DNA of 33,883 bases from an uncultured bacterium (GTDB lineage: Bacteria; Bacillota; Clostridia; Lachnospirales; Anaerotignaceae). The notes under the pieces are model-generated. The model saw only the letters and a program-made list of their open reading frames with translations. It did no database searches and was not told the DNA's origin. This document shows positions 7,994 through 16,827 of the stretch, piece after piece (position 1 is the first letter of the stretch; the number at the start of each line of letters is the position of its first letter). The position numbers and the translations under genes are program-made. Location of the stretch: assembly GCA_905214825.1 (NCBI GenBank), contig CAJMNV010000003.1, forward strand, positions 1-33,883, in the 5' to 3' direction.

Positions 7994-8971
7994 ATGGCAG
8001 AAGTATTATCACAAAGCCAGATTGACGCGCTCATCAATTCTATGGCAGGTGGTGGAGTAGAAGAAACCAAAAAAGAAGAAAAGAAATATAAAAAGTATGA
8101 CTTTTATAGTCCGAAAAAATTTACAAAAGATAAATTAAAAATGTTATTAGGGATATATGAAAATTATGCCAGGTTAGCTTCTTCTCGCATCAACAGTCTT
8201 GCACGTGCATCGTGTCAGGTGGACGTACTTGCGGTAGAAGAACAAAGATATTATGAATTTAGTAATGCTTTAAATGACAATGACGTTTTGACATTGATTG
8301 ATGTGAAAATGCCAGATGGAAGTGTGCAAACACCAATTGTGCTACATACTTCCAATCAACTGATGTTGTGTATGATAGATAGAATGCTTGGGGGAAGTGG
8401 TGAAAGTATAGAAGAAATATCTGTGTCTTATACATATACAGATATTGAACTTTCTTTGTACCAAAATATTATGGGGTATTTGGTTCCGATTATGAAAGAT
8501 GGTTGGGCAAATTTTATGGATTTGAAATTCCAAATTGATAAAGTGGAAACAAACCCAAGTATGATGCAGAAGATAGGCAGAGATGAAACCATTGTCATTG
8601 TGGTATTAGAAGTAGAAATTGGTACCGTAACAGGAAAAATAAATATTTGTTTGCCAGGTAGTTTTCTGATAAGTATATTTAAAATATTTGAGAAAAAACC
8701 TGAGAGAGCAAATCAAGAAGAAGAAACGGCCAAAGGAATATTTGAAGGCATCAAAGAGACTACAATGGAAATCAAGGCAGAGTTGGGCAGTTCTCAACTT
8801 TTGTTGAAAGACCTGTTTGGGCTTCAGGTTGGAGATGTCATCAACTTGAACAAAGCAAAAGATTCCGATGTTTTTTTGTATATTGAGGGGGAACCTTGGT
8901 TTAAGGGTGAACTTGGAAAAAGCAATAAAAATATGGCTGTAAAAATCAATGAAATATGTGAAAAAATGTAG
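7994..8971 (+). CDS. fliM: FliM, flagellar motor switch protein
   Basis: FliM is the middle C-ring protein; phosphorylated CheY binds its N-terminus and switches rotation direction. The 325 residues start with MAEVLSQSQIDALINSM, the conserved CheY-P binding peptide. The CheC-like middle domain follows (about residues 45-230). The C-terminal FliN-like (SpoA) domain has GSSQLLLKDLFGLQVGDVINLNK. The size is normal and no substitution is obvious. AAAGGGGGG (7974-7982) lies about 11 bases from the ATG. It is followed after 26 bases by fliY, its partner in the Firmicute switch. Confidence 0.96.
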   Translation: MAEVLSQSQIDALINSMAGGGVEETKKEEKKYKKYDFYSPKKFTKDKLKMLLGIYENYARLASSRINSLARASCQVDVLAVEEQRYYEFSNALNDNDVLTLIDVKMPDGSVQTPIVLHTSNQLMLCMIDRMLGGSGESIEEISVSYTYTDIELSLYQNIMGYLVPIMKDGWANFMDLKFQIDKVETNPSMMQKIGRDETIVIVVLEVEIGTVTGKINICLPGSFLISIFKIFEKKPERANQEEETAKGIFEGIKETTMEIKAELGSSQLLLKDLFGLQVGDVINLNKAKDSDVFLYIEGEPWFKGELGKSNKNMAVKINEICEKM

Positions 8972-8997
8972 GTTTCATCACAAGGAGAATAACAGAT

Positions 8998-10275
8998 ATG
9001 ACTTTTAAAAATTTTAGTTCAATAGAGATTGATGCTATAGGGGAAATTCTGAATATTAGTTTGGGTGCTTCTGCTACGGCAATCTCTACTATGCTTGCAA
9101 AAAGAGTTGATATTACCACTCCTGATGTAAACGTTGTCTCTTTTGATGAGTTTGATTATGCAGATTTGGAACCAGCAGTTGGGGTTGAAATCACATATGT
9201 ATCAGGATTAAGTGGCAGTAATATTATGCTCTTAAAACGACATGATGTAAAAGTAATTGTAGAATTGCTCATGGGTTTAGAAATGACTGATGAGGAATTT
9301 GAGTTAAACGAAATGAATATGAGTGCCATCTGTGAGGTTATGAACCAGATGATGGGGGCTTCTTCCACAGCACTTTCTGAATTTTTGGGGGAAGTGGTGA
9401 ATATTTCTACACCTGTTTCATTTGAAGTGGGCGAACCAGAAGAATTTAAGAAGAAGTGTTTTGCTGGGCAAGATCACATGGTGGTTGTAAATTTTAATTT
9501 GAAGATTGATGAATTGGTGGAAAGCAGATTTATGTATCTGATGACCATACAATTAGCAAAACGTTTGGTATCTGTATTTGGTTTGGGTGGTGATGATGAC
9601 GATATCATTTCAACAGAAACACCAGCACCAACACCAACACAAGCAGCACCAGAGCCAGAACCTTCAAACAAAATGATGTCACAAGCGGAAATTGAGGCGT
9701 TGATGCAACAAAGTGCAGCACCAGAGCCGGAACCTTCACACAAAATGATGTCACAAGCGGAAATTGAAGCGTTGATGCAACAAAGTGCAGCACCAGCACA
9801 AGCAGCACCAGCACAAGCAGCACCAGCACAAGCAGTACCACAACAACAAACTGCACCGGCAGGTGATATGCAACAACAAATGATGCAAATGATGCAGATG
9901 ATGCAACAACAAATGATGGGTATGCAACAGATGCAGCCACAGGCAAGAGCACAAAGAATGATAGAAACACAGCCTTTGGATACCCCACAATTTAATACCG
10001 TGGCAGATGCTTTGGGTGAAGAACAAACAGAAAATCTGCAATTGATTATGGATGTTCCTTTGGAAATTTCCGTAGAAATTGGCAGAACCAAAAAGTTAAT
10101 CAAAGATATATTGGAATTGTCTTCTGGTTCTTTGGTTGTACTGGATAAATTGGCAGGAGAACAAGTAGATATTTATGCAAATGGACAATGTATTGCAAAA
10201 GGCGATGTTGTCGTTGTAGATGATAACTTTGGTGTTAGAATTACAGAAGTTATCAAACGTCCTGAGTTGTTATAA
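8998..10275 (+). CDS. fliY: FliY (FliN-like) switch phosphatase with duplicated CheY-binding peptide
   Basis: FliY is the C-ring protein of Firmicutes that joins a CheC-type CheY-P phosphatase to a FliN domain. It removes phosphate from CheY-P at the motor. Residues 1-200 are the CheC-like domain. Both phosphatase motifs (D/S-x3-E-x2-N-x22-P) are intact: DAIGEILN near residue 14 and SAICEVMN near residue 106. A long linker (about residues 205-320) has two 24-residue tandem copies (217-240 and 241-264) of a FliM-type peptide, MSQAEIEALMQQS. A PAQAA repeat follows, then a Met/Gln-rich stretch. The last 80 residues form the SpoA/FliN domain (EIGRTKKLIKDILELSSGSL). No CheY peptide stands at the N-terminus, where Bacillus FliY has one. 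The 425 residues exceed Bacillus FliY by about 50. Confidence 0.93.
   Translation: MTFKNFSSIEIDAIGEILNISLGASATAISTMLAKRVDITTPDVNVVSFDEFDYADLEPAVGVEITYVSGLSGSNIMLLKRHDVKVIVELLMGLEMTDEEFELNEMNMSAICEVMNQMMGASSTALSEFLGEVVNISTPVSFEVGEPEEFKKKCFAGQDHMVVVNFNLKIDELVESRFMYLMTIQLAKRLVSVFGLGGDDDDIISTETPAPTPTQAAPEPEPSNKMMSQAEIEALMQQSAAPEPEPSHKMMSQAEIEALMQQSAAPAQAAPAQAAPAQAVPQQQTAPAGDMQQQMMQMMQMMQQQMMGMQQMQPQARAQRMIETQPLDTPQFNTVADALGEEQTENLQLIMDVPLEISVEIGRTKKLIKDILELSSGSLVVLDKLAGEQVDIYANGQCIAKGDVVVVDDNFGVRITEVIKRPELL
9646..9789 (+). repeat. Two tandem 72-bp repeats in the fliY linker
   Basis: Copy 1 (9646-9717) and copy 2 (9718-9789) differ at only three of 72 bases. Two of these are silent (CCA/CCG and GAG/GAA), and one changes Asn to His. 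Each copy encodes a Pro/Glu spacer plus a FliM-like CheY-P binding peptide. The near identity at synonymous sites points to a recent duplication or ongoing gene conversion. Confidence 0.95.
9790..9834 (+). repeat. Three tandem 15-bp repeats (APAQA) in the fliY linker
   Basis: Three units of GCACCAGCACAAGCA follow the 72-bp repeats without a gap and encode APAQA three times; a related fourth, degenerate unit begins at 9835. This is a flexible Ala/Pro/Gln linker prone to slippage. Confidence 0.9.
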
Positions 10276-10338
10276 TAACAAAATAGTTAAAAAATAATTC
10301 ATATAAACAAAACCCGATAAGAAAGGTATGGTAGTAAA

Positions 10339-10698
10339 ATGGCAAAGATATTATTAGTTGATGATGCAGCATTTATGCGAATGATGGAAAAAGATACATT
10401 GACCAAAAATGGTTACAGTGATATTCATGAAGCATCTGATGGTGTAGAAGCAGTTGAGAAATATGATGAACTGCATCCCGACTTGGTGATTATGGATATT
10501 ACAATGCCAAATATGGACGGTTTGGAAGCTTTGAAAACAATCCGTGGAAAAGACCCAAATGCAGTGATTGTAATGTGTTCTGCAATGGGGCAGGAAGCAA
10601 TGGTTATTGATGCTTTGAAATCCGGAGCAAAAGACTTCATTGTAAAACCTTTCAAACCAGACAGATTACTGAAAACAGTGACAACATTGTTGGGTTAA
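10339..10698 (+). CDS. cheY: CheY, chemotaxis response regulator
   Basis: CheY is a single-domain receiver that is phosphorylated by CheA and binds FliM (and here probably FliY) to control motor rotation. Its 119 residues are one complete receiver. Asp8 and Asp9 form the acidic pocket, Asp53 (VIMDITMP) is the phosphorylation site, Ser81 is the switch Ser/Thr, and Lys103 (VKPF) is the conserved lysine. Its location between fliY and fliO is standard for Firmicutes. AAGAAAGG (10319-10326) precedes the ATG. No output domain is attached. The cognate kinase gene cheA is not in the window. Confidence 0.95.
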   Translation: MAKILLVDDAAFMRMMEKDTLTKNGYSDIHEASDGVEAVEKYDELHPDLVIMDITMPNMDGLEALKTIRGKDPNAVIVMCSAMGQEAMVIDALKSGAKDFIVKPFKPDRLLKTVTTLLG

Positions 10699-10718
10699 TA
10701 TACAAGGCTTGAAGGAGT

Positions 10719-11072
10719 GTGATTGAAATTCCATTAGCGGATATGATGACGGTTGTCACCACATTTTTGTTGGTGATGGGGATATTGGCATTATGTTATT
10801 TCTTTACCAAAAAAGTTGGAAAAGGAATGTTGCGATATCAGACTTCTTCATGCATGAAAGTCATTGACAGAGTTATCATAGGGCAGGACAAAAGTCTTAT
10901 GATTGTCCAAATAGGAGAGCGATATTGCCTGATTGGCGTTGCACAATCAGGCATACAACTATTGATGGAGCTTTCAAAAGAAGAAGTGGAAATGCAGATT
11001 TTGGACAAAGAAAAAAATCAGAATTTTACAGAAATGTTTGCTGAAAAATTCAAGAGAAAAAACCGCCAATAG
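10719..11072 (+). CDS. fliO: FliO/FliZ-type flagellar export assembly protein
   Basis: FliO helps assemble the FliP-FliQ-FliR export gate. The 117-residue product has a single N-terminal membrane helix (about residues 9-31, MMTVVTTFLLVMGILALCYFF). A cytoplasmic domain follows, with RYQTSSCMKVIDRVIIGQDKSLMIVQIGERYCLIG, the typical FliO beta-rich region. The start is uncertain. The GTG at 10719 is only one base from AAGGAG (10712-10717), an ATT at 10728 has better spacing, and ATG codons at 10743 and 10746 are far. The gene lies 20 bases after cheY and 27 before fliP. The family is weakly conserved, so context carries much of the call. Confidence 0.85.
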   Translation: MIEIPLADMMTVVTTFLLVMGILALCYFFTKKVGKGMLRYQTSSCMKVIDRVIIGQDKSLMIVQIGERYCLIGVAQSGIQLLMELSKEEVEMQILDKEKNQNFTEMFAEKFKRKNRQ

Positions 11073-11099
11073 AAAACCGGCGAATTTGGAGTGCATTTT

Positions 11100-11756
11100 A
11101 TGACTGAAGGAATTGTAACAATTAACGGAAATGGCGTGCAAACGTTGGAATTGTTTTTTATTTTGACGATATTGATGCTGTTACCTTCCATTATTGTCAT
11201 GATGACATCTTTTGCAAGAATTGTCATTGTGCTATCATTTACAAGAAGTGCTTTGGGAACACAGCAAACACCCCCCAATACTGTTTTGATTGGGATTGCG
11301 TTGTTTTTGACATTGTTTATTATGTCACCTGTGTTGGAAAAAGTGAATGAGCAAGCATATATTCCATATAAAAACGAAGAGATTACACAACAAGAGGCAT
11401 TGGAGCGTGCAGCAGTACCAATGCGGGAGTTTATGTTGGGACAAACAGAAACAAGTTCCTTGAATATGTATTTGGAACTTGCGGGAGAGGAAATGCCCGA
11501 AGATTTGAATACATTGCCATTGCGTGTGGTCATTCCAGCATTTATGACAAGCGAATTAAAACAAGCTTTTGTGATGGGCTTTTTGTTGTTTATTCCATTT
11601 TTGCTGATTGATATTGTAGTTTCTAGTATATTGATGTCAATGGGTATGATTATGTTACCACCAGCAACCATTGCAATGCCGTTTAAATTGTTGTTATTTG
11701 TGACAGTGGACGGTTGGCAGTTACTGTTTTCGACATTGGTACAAAGTTTTTCGTGA
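11100..11756 (+). CDS. fliP: FliP, flagellar export gate protein
   Basis: FliP is the main membrane subunit of the export gate (five FliP, four FliQ, one FliR). The ATG at 11100 is chosen because GGAG (11088-11091) lies eight bases away. The GTG at 11091 would overlap that site. The 218-residue protein has four hydrophobic segments and the family signatures MTSFARIVIVLSFTRSALGTQQTPPN and LLIDIVVSSILMSMGMIMLPP. It lacks the long cleaved signal peptide of enterobacterial FliP, as in other Firmicutes. fliQ follows after 13 bases. Confidence 0.96.
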   Translation: MTEGIVTINGNGVQTLELFFILTILMLLPSIIVMMTSFARIVIVLSFTRSALGTQQTPPNTVLIGIALFLTLFIMSPVLEKVNEQAYIPYKNEEITQQEALERAAVPMREFMLGQTETSSLNMYLELAGEEMPEDLNTLPLRVVIPAFMTSELKQAFVMGFLLFIPFLLIDIVVSSILMSMGMIMLPPATIAMPFKLLLFVTVDGWQLLFSTLVQSFS

Positions 11757-11769
11757 AGGAGGGTGAAGT

Positions 11770-12030
11770 ATGAATAATGTGGAAGTGATGGACGTTATGC
11801 GTGCTGCCCTGATGGTTGCGATGAAGCTGAGTGCACCAACATTGATACTCAGTATGGCGGTCGGGATTTTGATTTCCATATTGCAAGCAGCGACACAAAT
11901 TCATGAACAAACCATTACATTTGTGCCAAAGTTGTTTGTGATTGCATTGATTTGTCTGTTTACTGGTTCTTGGATGCTTACAACATTGCAGGATTTTACA
12001 AAAGAATTGTTCATTTTGATGCAGCCTTGA
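11770..12030 (+). CDS. fliQ: FliQ, flagellar export gate protein
   Basis: FliQ is a small helical-hairpin subunit of the export gate. The 86 residues form two membrane helices (about residues 15-40 and 52-75). Conserved features are LSAPTLILSMAVGILISILQAATQIHEQT and TFVPK before the second helix. AAGGAGGG (11756-11763) lies six bases before the ATG. The length is standard. Confidence 0.96.
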   Translation: MNNVEVMDVMRAALMVAMKLSAPTLILSMAVGILISILQAATQIHEQTITFVPKLFVIALICLFTGSWMLTTLQDFTKELFILMQP

Positions 12031-12058
12031 CGAAAAATGATTTTGAGGAGCGGTTTTT

Positions 12059-12823
12059 ATGCAGGAAATGAACGATATATTGACATTTTCTTTAATCATT
12101 ATGCGAATGAGTGGTTGTATATTGTTTAACCCAATACTGGGTAGAAGAAATATACCCGGTGTGGTAAAAACAGCAATCATATTTGTACTAAGTATCATTT
12201 TGATAACATATCAAACGCATACAGTCGTAGCAGCGGAAACTGTCATAGAATATGCAGTGTTGTTGTTGAAAGAGTTTTTTTGCGGCTTTGTGATTGGGAC
12301 GGTTGTCAATTTATTTTTGAACATCATTATTTTTGGCGGTGAAATCATCGACTTTCAAATGGGGTTGTCCATGTCAAAGATTTATGATATGCAAAGTAAT
12401 ACATCTTTGGCATTGAGTGCCACATTTTTTAATGCACTGTTTGTGCTATTATTTTTTGCCACAGATGGGCATTTGGTTATGTTGCAACTGTTTTTGAAAT
12501 CGGGAGAGATTATCCCGTATGGCAGTATGGCAATTACGCAATCACTAAGTACAGCAATATTGGACATTTTTTGTGATTGTATGGTATTGGCAGTCAAATT
12601 GGCATTACCGATTATGGTTGTGGAAATTTTGGCAGAAGTGGGTGTTGGTATCTTGATGAAAACCATTCCACAAATCAATGTGTTTATTGTAAATATTCAA
12701 GCAAAAGTGCTTTTGGGTATTATATTCTTGGTACTTTTATTTACACCGATGTCAGAATTTTTGGAAGGCTGTATTCGATTGATGTTTGAGGCGTTGCAAC
12801 ATGTGATGGTGTTGATGAAATAA
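12059..12823 (+). CDS. fliR: FliR, flagellar export gate protein
   Basis: FliR is the single-copy subunit that closes the FliP-FliQ ring of the export gate. The 254 residues include about six hydrophobic segments. Family motifs are visible: MRMSGCILFNPILGRRNIP near the N-terminus, GEIIDFQMGLSMSKIYDMQ in the middle and LALPIMVVEILAEVGVGIL near residue 185. GAGGAG (12043-12048) precedes the ATG. The gene stands between fliQ and flhB, the usual place. No fusion to FlhB is present, unlike in some clostridia. Confidence 0.95.
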   Translation: MQEMNDILTFSLIIMRMSGCILFNPILGRRNIPGVVKTAIIFVLSIILITYQTHTVVAAETVIEYAVLLLKEFFCGFVIGTVVNLFLNIIIFGGEIIDFQMGLSMSKIYDMQSNTSLALSATFFNALFVLLFFATDGHLVMLQLFLKSGEIIPYGSMAITQSLSTAILDIFCDCMVLAVKLALPIMVVEILAEVGVGILMKTIPQINVFIVNIQAKVLLGIIFLVLLFTPMSEFLEGCIRLMFEALQHVMVLMK

Positions 12824-12839
12824 AGGGGGGAACTGAACG

Positions 12840-13901
12840 GTGGCCGGAGACTCCAAAACCGAAAAGGCCACGAGTAAGAAGCGGAGAGACGAGAGGAAAA
12901 AGGGTAACATATTTTTAAGCCGAGATGTCGTGATATTGGTATCATTGTTGGGAATGTTTGTGATATTGAAAATGTTTTTTCAAACCATCTATGGCACATT
13001 AAAAAAATATTTGATGGAATATATGACAATGGCTGGAACATTGAAAGATGTTTCCAATGATTTGACCATGCAGATTTCACAAAATTTTATGTTAACTTTT
13101 GCAAAAGTCACAATACTGCTTCTGTTGGTATCAGTGTTGTTGTCAGTGGTTGCAACGGCATTTCAAACAAAGCTGTTGTTTGCAGCAGAAAGTTTTAAAC
13201 CAAAATTTAATCGATTGAGTCCTTTGCAGGGTATCAAACGTATGTTTTCGATGAAAAGTGCGATGGAAGTTGTGAAGGGACTTATTAAAATTACAATATT
13301 ATTTGTTATGATTATCCAATATATCAAAAAGCAAATTATACATTTTCCGGATTTGTTGATGATGGATATTATACCAAGTTGTGTGTATATGTTAGATGCA
13401 GCATTTGGCATGGTTTTGAATATTGGAATTGCTTTTGCGGCGATTTCCGTATTTGACTATTTTTATCAATGGTGGGATTATGAACGCCAGTTGAGAATGT
13501 CAAAACAAGAGGTAAAAGAGGAATATAAACAATTGGAAGGTGACCCGAAGGTTAAGGGTAAGATAAAAGAATTGCAAAGAAAAATGGCAATGTCCAGAAT
13601 GATGCAGTCTGTGCCTTCGGCAGACGTTGTGGTAAAAAACCCAACACATTTTGCTGTCGCTTTGAAATATGACCCTGAAAGAAATACAGCACCCGTTGTG
13701 GTGGCAAAGGGGCAAGATGAACTGGCACTGCGTATTATTAAAGTGGCAGAAGAAAATCAAGTATATGTGATAGAAAATAAGCCATTGGCAAGAGCATTGT
13801 ATGCAACAACAGAGGTCCGGCAGCAAATTCCGCCTGACTATTATGGTGCGATTGCAGAGATTTTGGTATATGTTTATAAATTAAAAAACAAATTGAAATA
13901 A
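12840..13901 (+). CDS. flhB: FlhB, export specificity switch protein
   Basis: FlhB sits beside the gate and changes export specificity from rod and hook to filament proteins after contact with FliK. The 353 residues have a basic N-terminus (KTEKATSKKRRDERKKGN), four membrane helices, and a cytoplasmic domain. Autocleavage occurs at NPTH (residues 267-270, between Asn267 and Pro268), here in VVVKNPTHFAVALKYDP. The start is the GTG at 12840, with AAAGGGGGG (12822-12830) upstream; no ATG fits. The length is normal. Confidence 0.96.
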   Translation: MAGDSKTEKATSKKRRDERKKGNIFLSRDVVILVSLLGMFVILKMFFQTIYGTLKKYLMEYMTMAGTLKDVSNDLTMQISQNFMLTFAKVTILLLLVSVLLSVVATAFQTKLLFAAESFKPKFNRLSPLQGIKRMFSMKSAMEVVKGLIKITILFVMIIQYIKKQIIHFPDLLMMDIIPSCVYMLDAAFGMVLNIGIAFAAISVFDYFYQWWDYERQLRMSKQEVKEEYKQLEGDPKVKGKIKELQRKMAMSRMMQSVPSADVVVKNPTHFAVALKYDPERNTAPVVVAKGQDELALRIIKVAEENQVYVIENKPLARALYATTEVRQQIPPDYYGAIAEILVYVYKLKNKLK

Positions 13902-13931
13902 ATTTGAATTCTAAAAATTGGAGAAATAGAA

Positions 13932-16010
13932 ATGAAAAGTATTTTTAAGAACGTAGTTTCTTTATTCGTGGTTGTAATTGTATTATTATTGCTAATACCA
14001 TTAAATCCTTTTGTGTTGGATATCTTTTTCATTTTTAATATTGCACTTTCTTTGACGATATTGCTGATTACGATGAACATCAAAGAAGCACTGGAATTTT
14101 CTATTTTTCCCTCGTTGTTGTTGATTACAACATTGTTGCGCTTGGGGTTGAATATATCGTCCACAAGATTGATTTTGACAAAAGAAGGTGCAGCAGGACA
14201 AGTTATTCAAGCATTTGGTAGTTTTGTATTACAAGGAAATGCGATTGTTGGTGTAATTATATTCTTGATTATCGTTTTGGTACAATTTATTGTTATTACC
14301 AAAGGGGCAGAACGTGTTGCAGAAGTTGCAGCAAGATTTACACTGGACGCAATGCCAGGCAAACAGATGGCCATTGACGCAGATTTGAGTTCTGGTTTGA
14401 TTACAGAAGCTGATGCAAGAGACCGTCGTTATAAAATCCAAAAAGAAGCAGATTTTTATGGTGCGATGGACGGTGCGACAAAGATTGTAAAAGGGGACGC
14501 AGTGATGTCTATTATCATCACACTCATAAACTTTGTGGCAGGTACCATCATTGGTATGGTGCAATCAAGCATGGAATTTAGTGAAGTGTTGCAAGTGTAT
14601 ACCATTGCAACCATTGGTGATGGTTTGGTTTCCCAAATACCAGCTTTGTTGATTTCTACTGCAACAGGTATGATTGTAACAAGAGCCGTTTCCGATGGTA
14701 GTTTGAATAAAGACGTATCAGGACAGTTCTTGGCACAACCACAATCCATTATGATTGCTGGGGCGATATTGGGTGTTATTGCATTATTGCCAGGTATGCC
14801 GCATTTGCAGTTGGTTGTCATTTCGGCAGCGTTGATTGCATTGGGCTATACAGTTTCCAAGAAAATGAAAGTGGCAATGACACAAGAAGAAACTGCCATG
14901 ATGCAAGAACATGAAGCTATGCAAGCGGCAGAGGAGGAAATGGCACCGGAGGATTATTACAAAGATATTAATACGGTATATTCTTTGTTGAATGTAGAGC
15001 CGATTGAAATGGAATTTGGTTATAGCCTAATTCCATTGGTGGAAGAATCCAGTGGGGGGAAACTCATCAACCGTATTGTTATATTCCGTAGGCAATTTGC
15101 ACAGGAAATGGGGTTTGTCATACCATCTATTCGGTTGCGTGATAGTTCTAGTTTGAATACAAACCAATATGTGATTAAAATAAAGGGTGAAGAAGTAGCA
15201 AAAGGTGAAATTCTGATTGACTATTATTTGGCGTTGGAACCATCAGAACCAACAGGAGAAGTGGAAGGGATTGAAACCATAGAACCAGCTTATGGTATTC
15301 CAAGTAAATGGATTACGCCAGATTTGAAAGAGATGGCTGAGATATATGGGTATACGGTTATTGACCCGTTATCCGTTATGGTGACGCACATGTCAGAAGT
15401 CATCAAACAGTATGTGCATGAATTGCTTTCTCGTTCAGAAGTGATACAGTTGGTAGAAAACTTGAAAAATACAGCACCAGAATTGGTGGAAGAAGCATTC
15501 CCAAATGTGATTTCTTATGGTTTATTTCAAAAAGTGTTATCTAGTTTGCTAAAAGAAGGTATTCCAATCAAAGATTTGAGCACGATTGTAGAATGTATGC
15601 TAGATGTTGGTGGAGAAGTTCGAGATTTGGATACTATGATTGGCAATATACGTGTTGCATTGAAAAGAACGATTACCAGAAGATTTTGTGAAGGTGGTCA
15701 GATGCGTGTTATTACATTAGATGGTGAAACAGAGCGTTTGATTGCATCAAGCTTAATCAAAGGTGATCAAGGAATTTATCTGGCATTAAATCCGGATTTG
15801 ATGCAACAATTTATTTCGCAACTTGCTGAATATGTGAAAAAGTTTAATGATATTTCAGAATCACCCATTATATTGACAAGCCATGTCATTCGGGTTTATG
15901 TGTATCGTTTGGTAGAACAATTTTATCCAAATATGTATGTATTGTCATTCAATGAAATTGCAAATAATATACAAATACAAGCAGTAGGTAACATTGTTTT
16001 GGAAAAGTAA
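13932..16010 (+). CDS. flhA: FlhA, flagellar export gate platform protein
   Basis: FlhA forms the nonameric ring that receives chaperone-substrate complexes and couples export to proton flow. It has 692 residues with about eight membrane helices in the first 310 and a large cytoplasmic domain after residue 340. The FHIPEP family signatures are clear: LRLGLNISSTRLIL and ERVAEVAARFTLDAMPGKQ. GGAG (13920-13923) is upstream of the ATG. In most Clostridia flhF and flhG come next. Here only 29 bases separate flhA from the motility sigma factor gene. Confidence 0.97.
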   Translation: MKSIFKNVVSLFVVVIVLLLLIPLNPFVLDIFFIFNIALSLTILLITMNIKEALEFSIFPSLLLITTLLRLGLNISSTRLILTKEGAAGQVIQAFGSFVLQGNAIVGVIIFLIIVLVQFIVITKGAERVAEVAARFTLDAMPGKQMAIDADLSSGLITEADARDRRYKIQKEADFYGAMDGATKIVKGDAVMSIIITLINFVAGTIIGMVQSSMEFSEVLQVYTIATIGDGLVSQIPALLISTATGMIVTRAVSDGSLNKDVSGQFLAQPQSIMIAGAILGVIALLPGMPHLQLVVISAALIALGYTVSKKMKVAMTQEETAMMQEHEAMQAAEEEMAPEDYYKDINTVYSLLNVEPIEMEFGYSLIPLVEESSGGKLINRIVIFRRQFAQEMGFVIPSIRLRDSSSLNTNQYVIKIKGEEVAKGEILIDYYLALEPSEPTGEVEGIETIEPAYGIPSKWITPDLKEMAEIYGYTVIDPLSVMVTHMSEVIKQYVHELLSRSEVIQLVENLKNTAPELVEEAFPNVISYGLFQKVLSSLLKEGIPIKDLSTIVECMLDVGGEVRDLDTMIGNIRVALKRTITRRFCEGGQMRVITLDGETERLIASSLIKGDQGIYLALNPDLMQQFISQLAEYVKKFNDISESPIILTSHVIRVYVYRLVEQFYPNMYVLSFNEIANNIQIQAVGNIVLEK

Positions 16011-16039
16011 TAAAATGCTGAAAAAATGGAGAGGTCTGT

Positions 16040-16813
16040 ATGATGATGCAAAGTGAATTGGAAGAAAAAACCAATGAAGAACTGTTAGATACATATCGGC
16101 AGACCAAAGATCAGACTGTGAAACAAGAAATTGTATTGCGATATTTATACCTGGTGAAAAATATCGCATTGCAATTTCGTGGTGTATATGCAAGTTTTGC
16201 ACAAACAGATGATATTATCAATGAAGGCATTATTGCGTTGATGGGGGCTGTGGATAAATTTGACCCTGAAAAAAATGCAAAATTTGAAACATTCGTTTCC
16301 AAAAGATTGAAAGGTTTGATTATTGATATTGCGAGAAAGCAGGATTGGGTGCCCAGAAATATTCGTAAGGATTACAAAGAAATTGAGGCAGCAATGCGAA
16401 CATTATATGGAGAATTGGGAAGATACCCAACAAATCAAGAGGTTGCCGAATATTTGAATATCAGTGTGGAAAAATATTTGAAAATTTTGGGCAAAACAAA
16501 TTTGTATAATCTGATATCGTTGGACTATTTTATTGGGGAAAGAACAGGAGAACAAGGGGCAGAACGATTGGTTAGCCACGAAAGTTCACCAGAGGAACAG
16601 TTGGAAAATAAAGAATTGCAACAGGTATTGACAGAAGGGTTGCACTCTTTACGAGAAAAGGAACAGATGGTTCTTTCTTTGTATTACAGGAAAGAATTGA
16701 CAATGAAAGAAATCGCAAAAGTGATGTGTTTGAGTGAACCAAGAATTTCTCAAATTCATGCAAGCGGTTTGAAAGCTTTGAAATTATATATGGAAAAAAA
16801 GTTTCGTTATTGA
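16040..16813 (+). CDS. fliA: FliA/SigD, sigma-28 motility sigma factor
   Basis: This is the sigma factor that directs RNA polymerase to late flagellar and chemotaxis promoters (consensus TAAA, 15 bases, GCCGATAA). The 257 residues show region 2 (RYLYLVKNIALQFR through FDPEKNAKFETFVSKRLKGLIID), region 3 (NQEVAEYLNIS) and region 4 with a helix-turn-helix (LTMKEIAKVMCLSEPRISQIHASGLKAL). The pattern is typical of the FliA/WhiG group. Three ATG codons in a row (16040, 16043, 16046) follow GGAGAGG at 16028-16034, so the exact start is uncertain by two residues. No FlgM anti-sigma gene is in the window. A late-type promoter candidate lies before cheV. Confidence 0.95.
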   Translation: MMMQSELEEKTNEELLDTYRQTKDQTVKQEIVLRYLYLVKNIALQFRGVYASFAQTDDIINEGIIALMGAVDKFDPEKNAKFETFVSKRLKGLIIDIARKQDWVPRNIRKDYKEIEAAMRTLYGELGRYPTNQEVAEYLNISVEKYLKILGKTNLYNLISLDYFIGERTGEQGAERLVSHESSPEEQLENKELQQVLTEGLHSLREKEQMVLSLYYRKELTMKEIAKVMCLSEPRISQIHASGLKALKLYMEKKFRY

Positions 16814-16827
16814 GGAGGCGTGTTACA

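Noticed and set aside
9474..10103. 209-residue antisense frame rich in Cys/Ala across fliY
   Set aside because: It is the mirror of the Ala/Gln/Met repeat codons of fliY, without an RBS or domain.
10294..10320. Sigma-28-like CCCGATAA before cheY
   Set aside because: A start point seven bases downstream would fall after the cheY RBS (10319-10326), so the transcript would lack it; the -35 is also poor.
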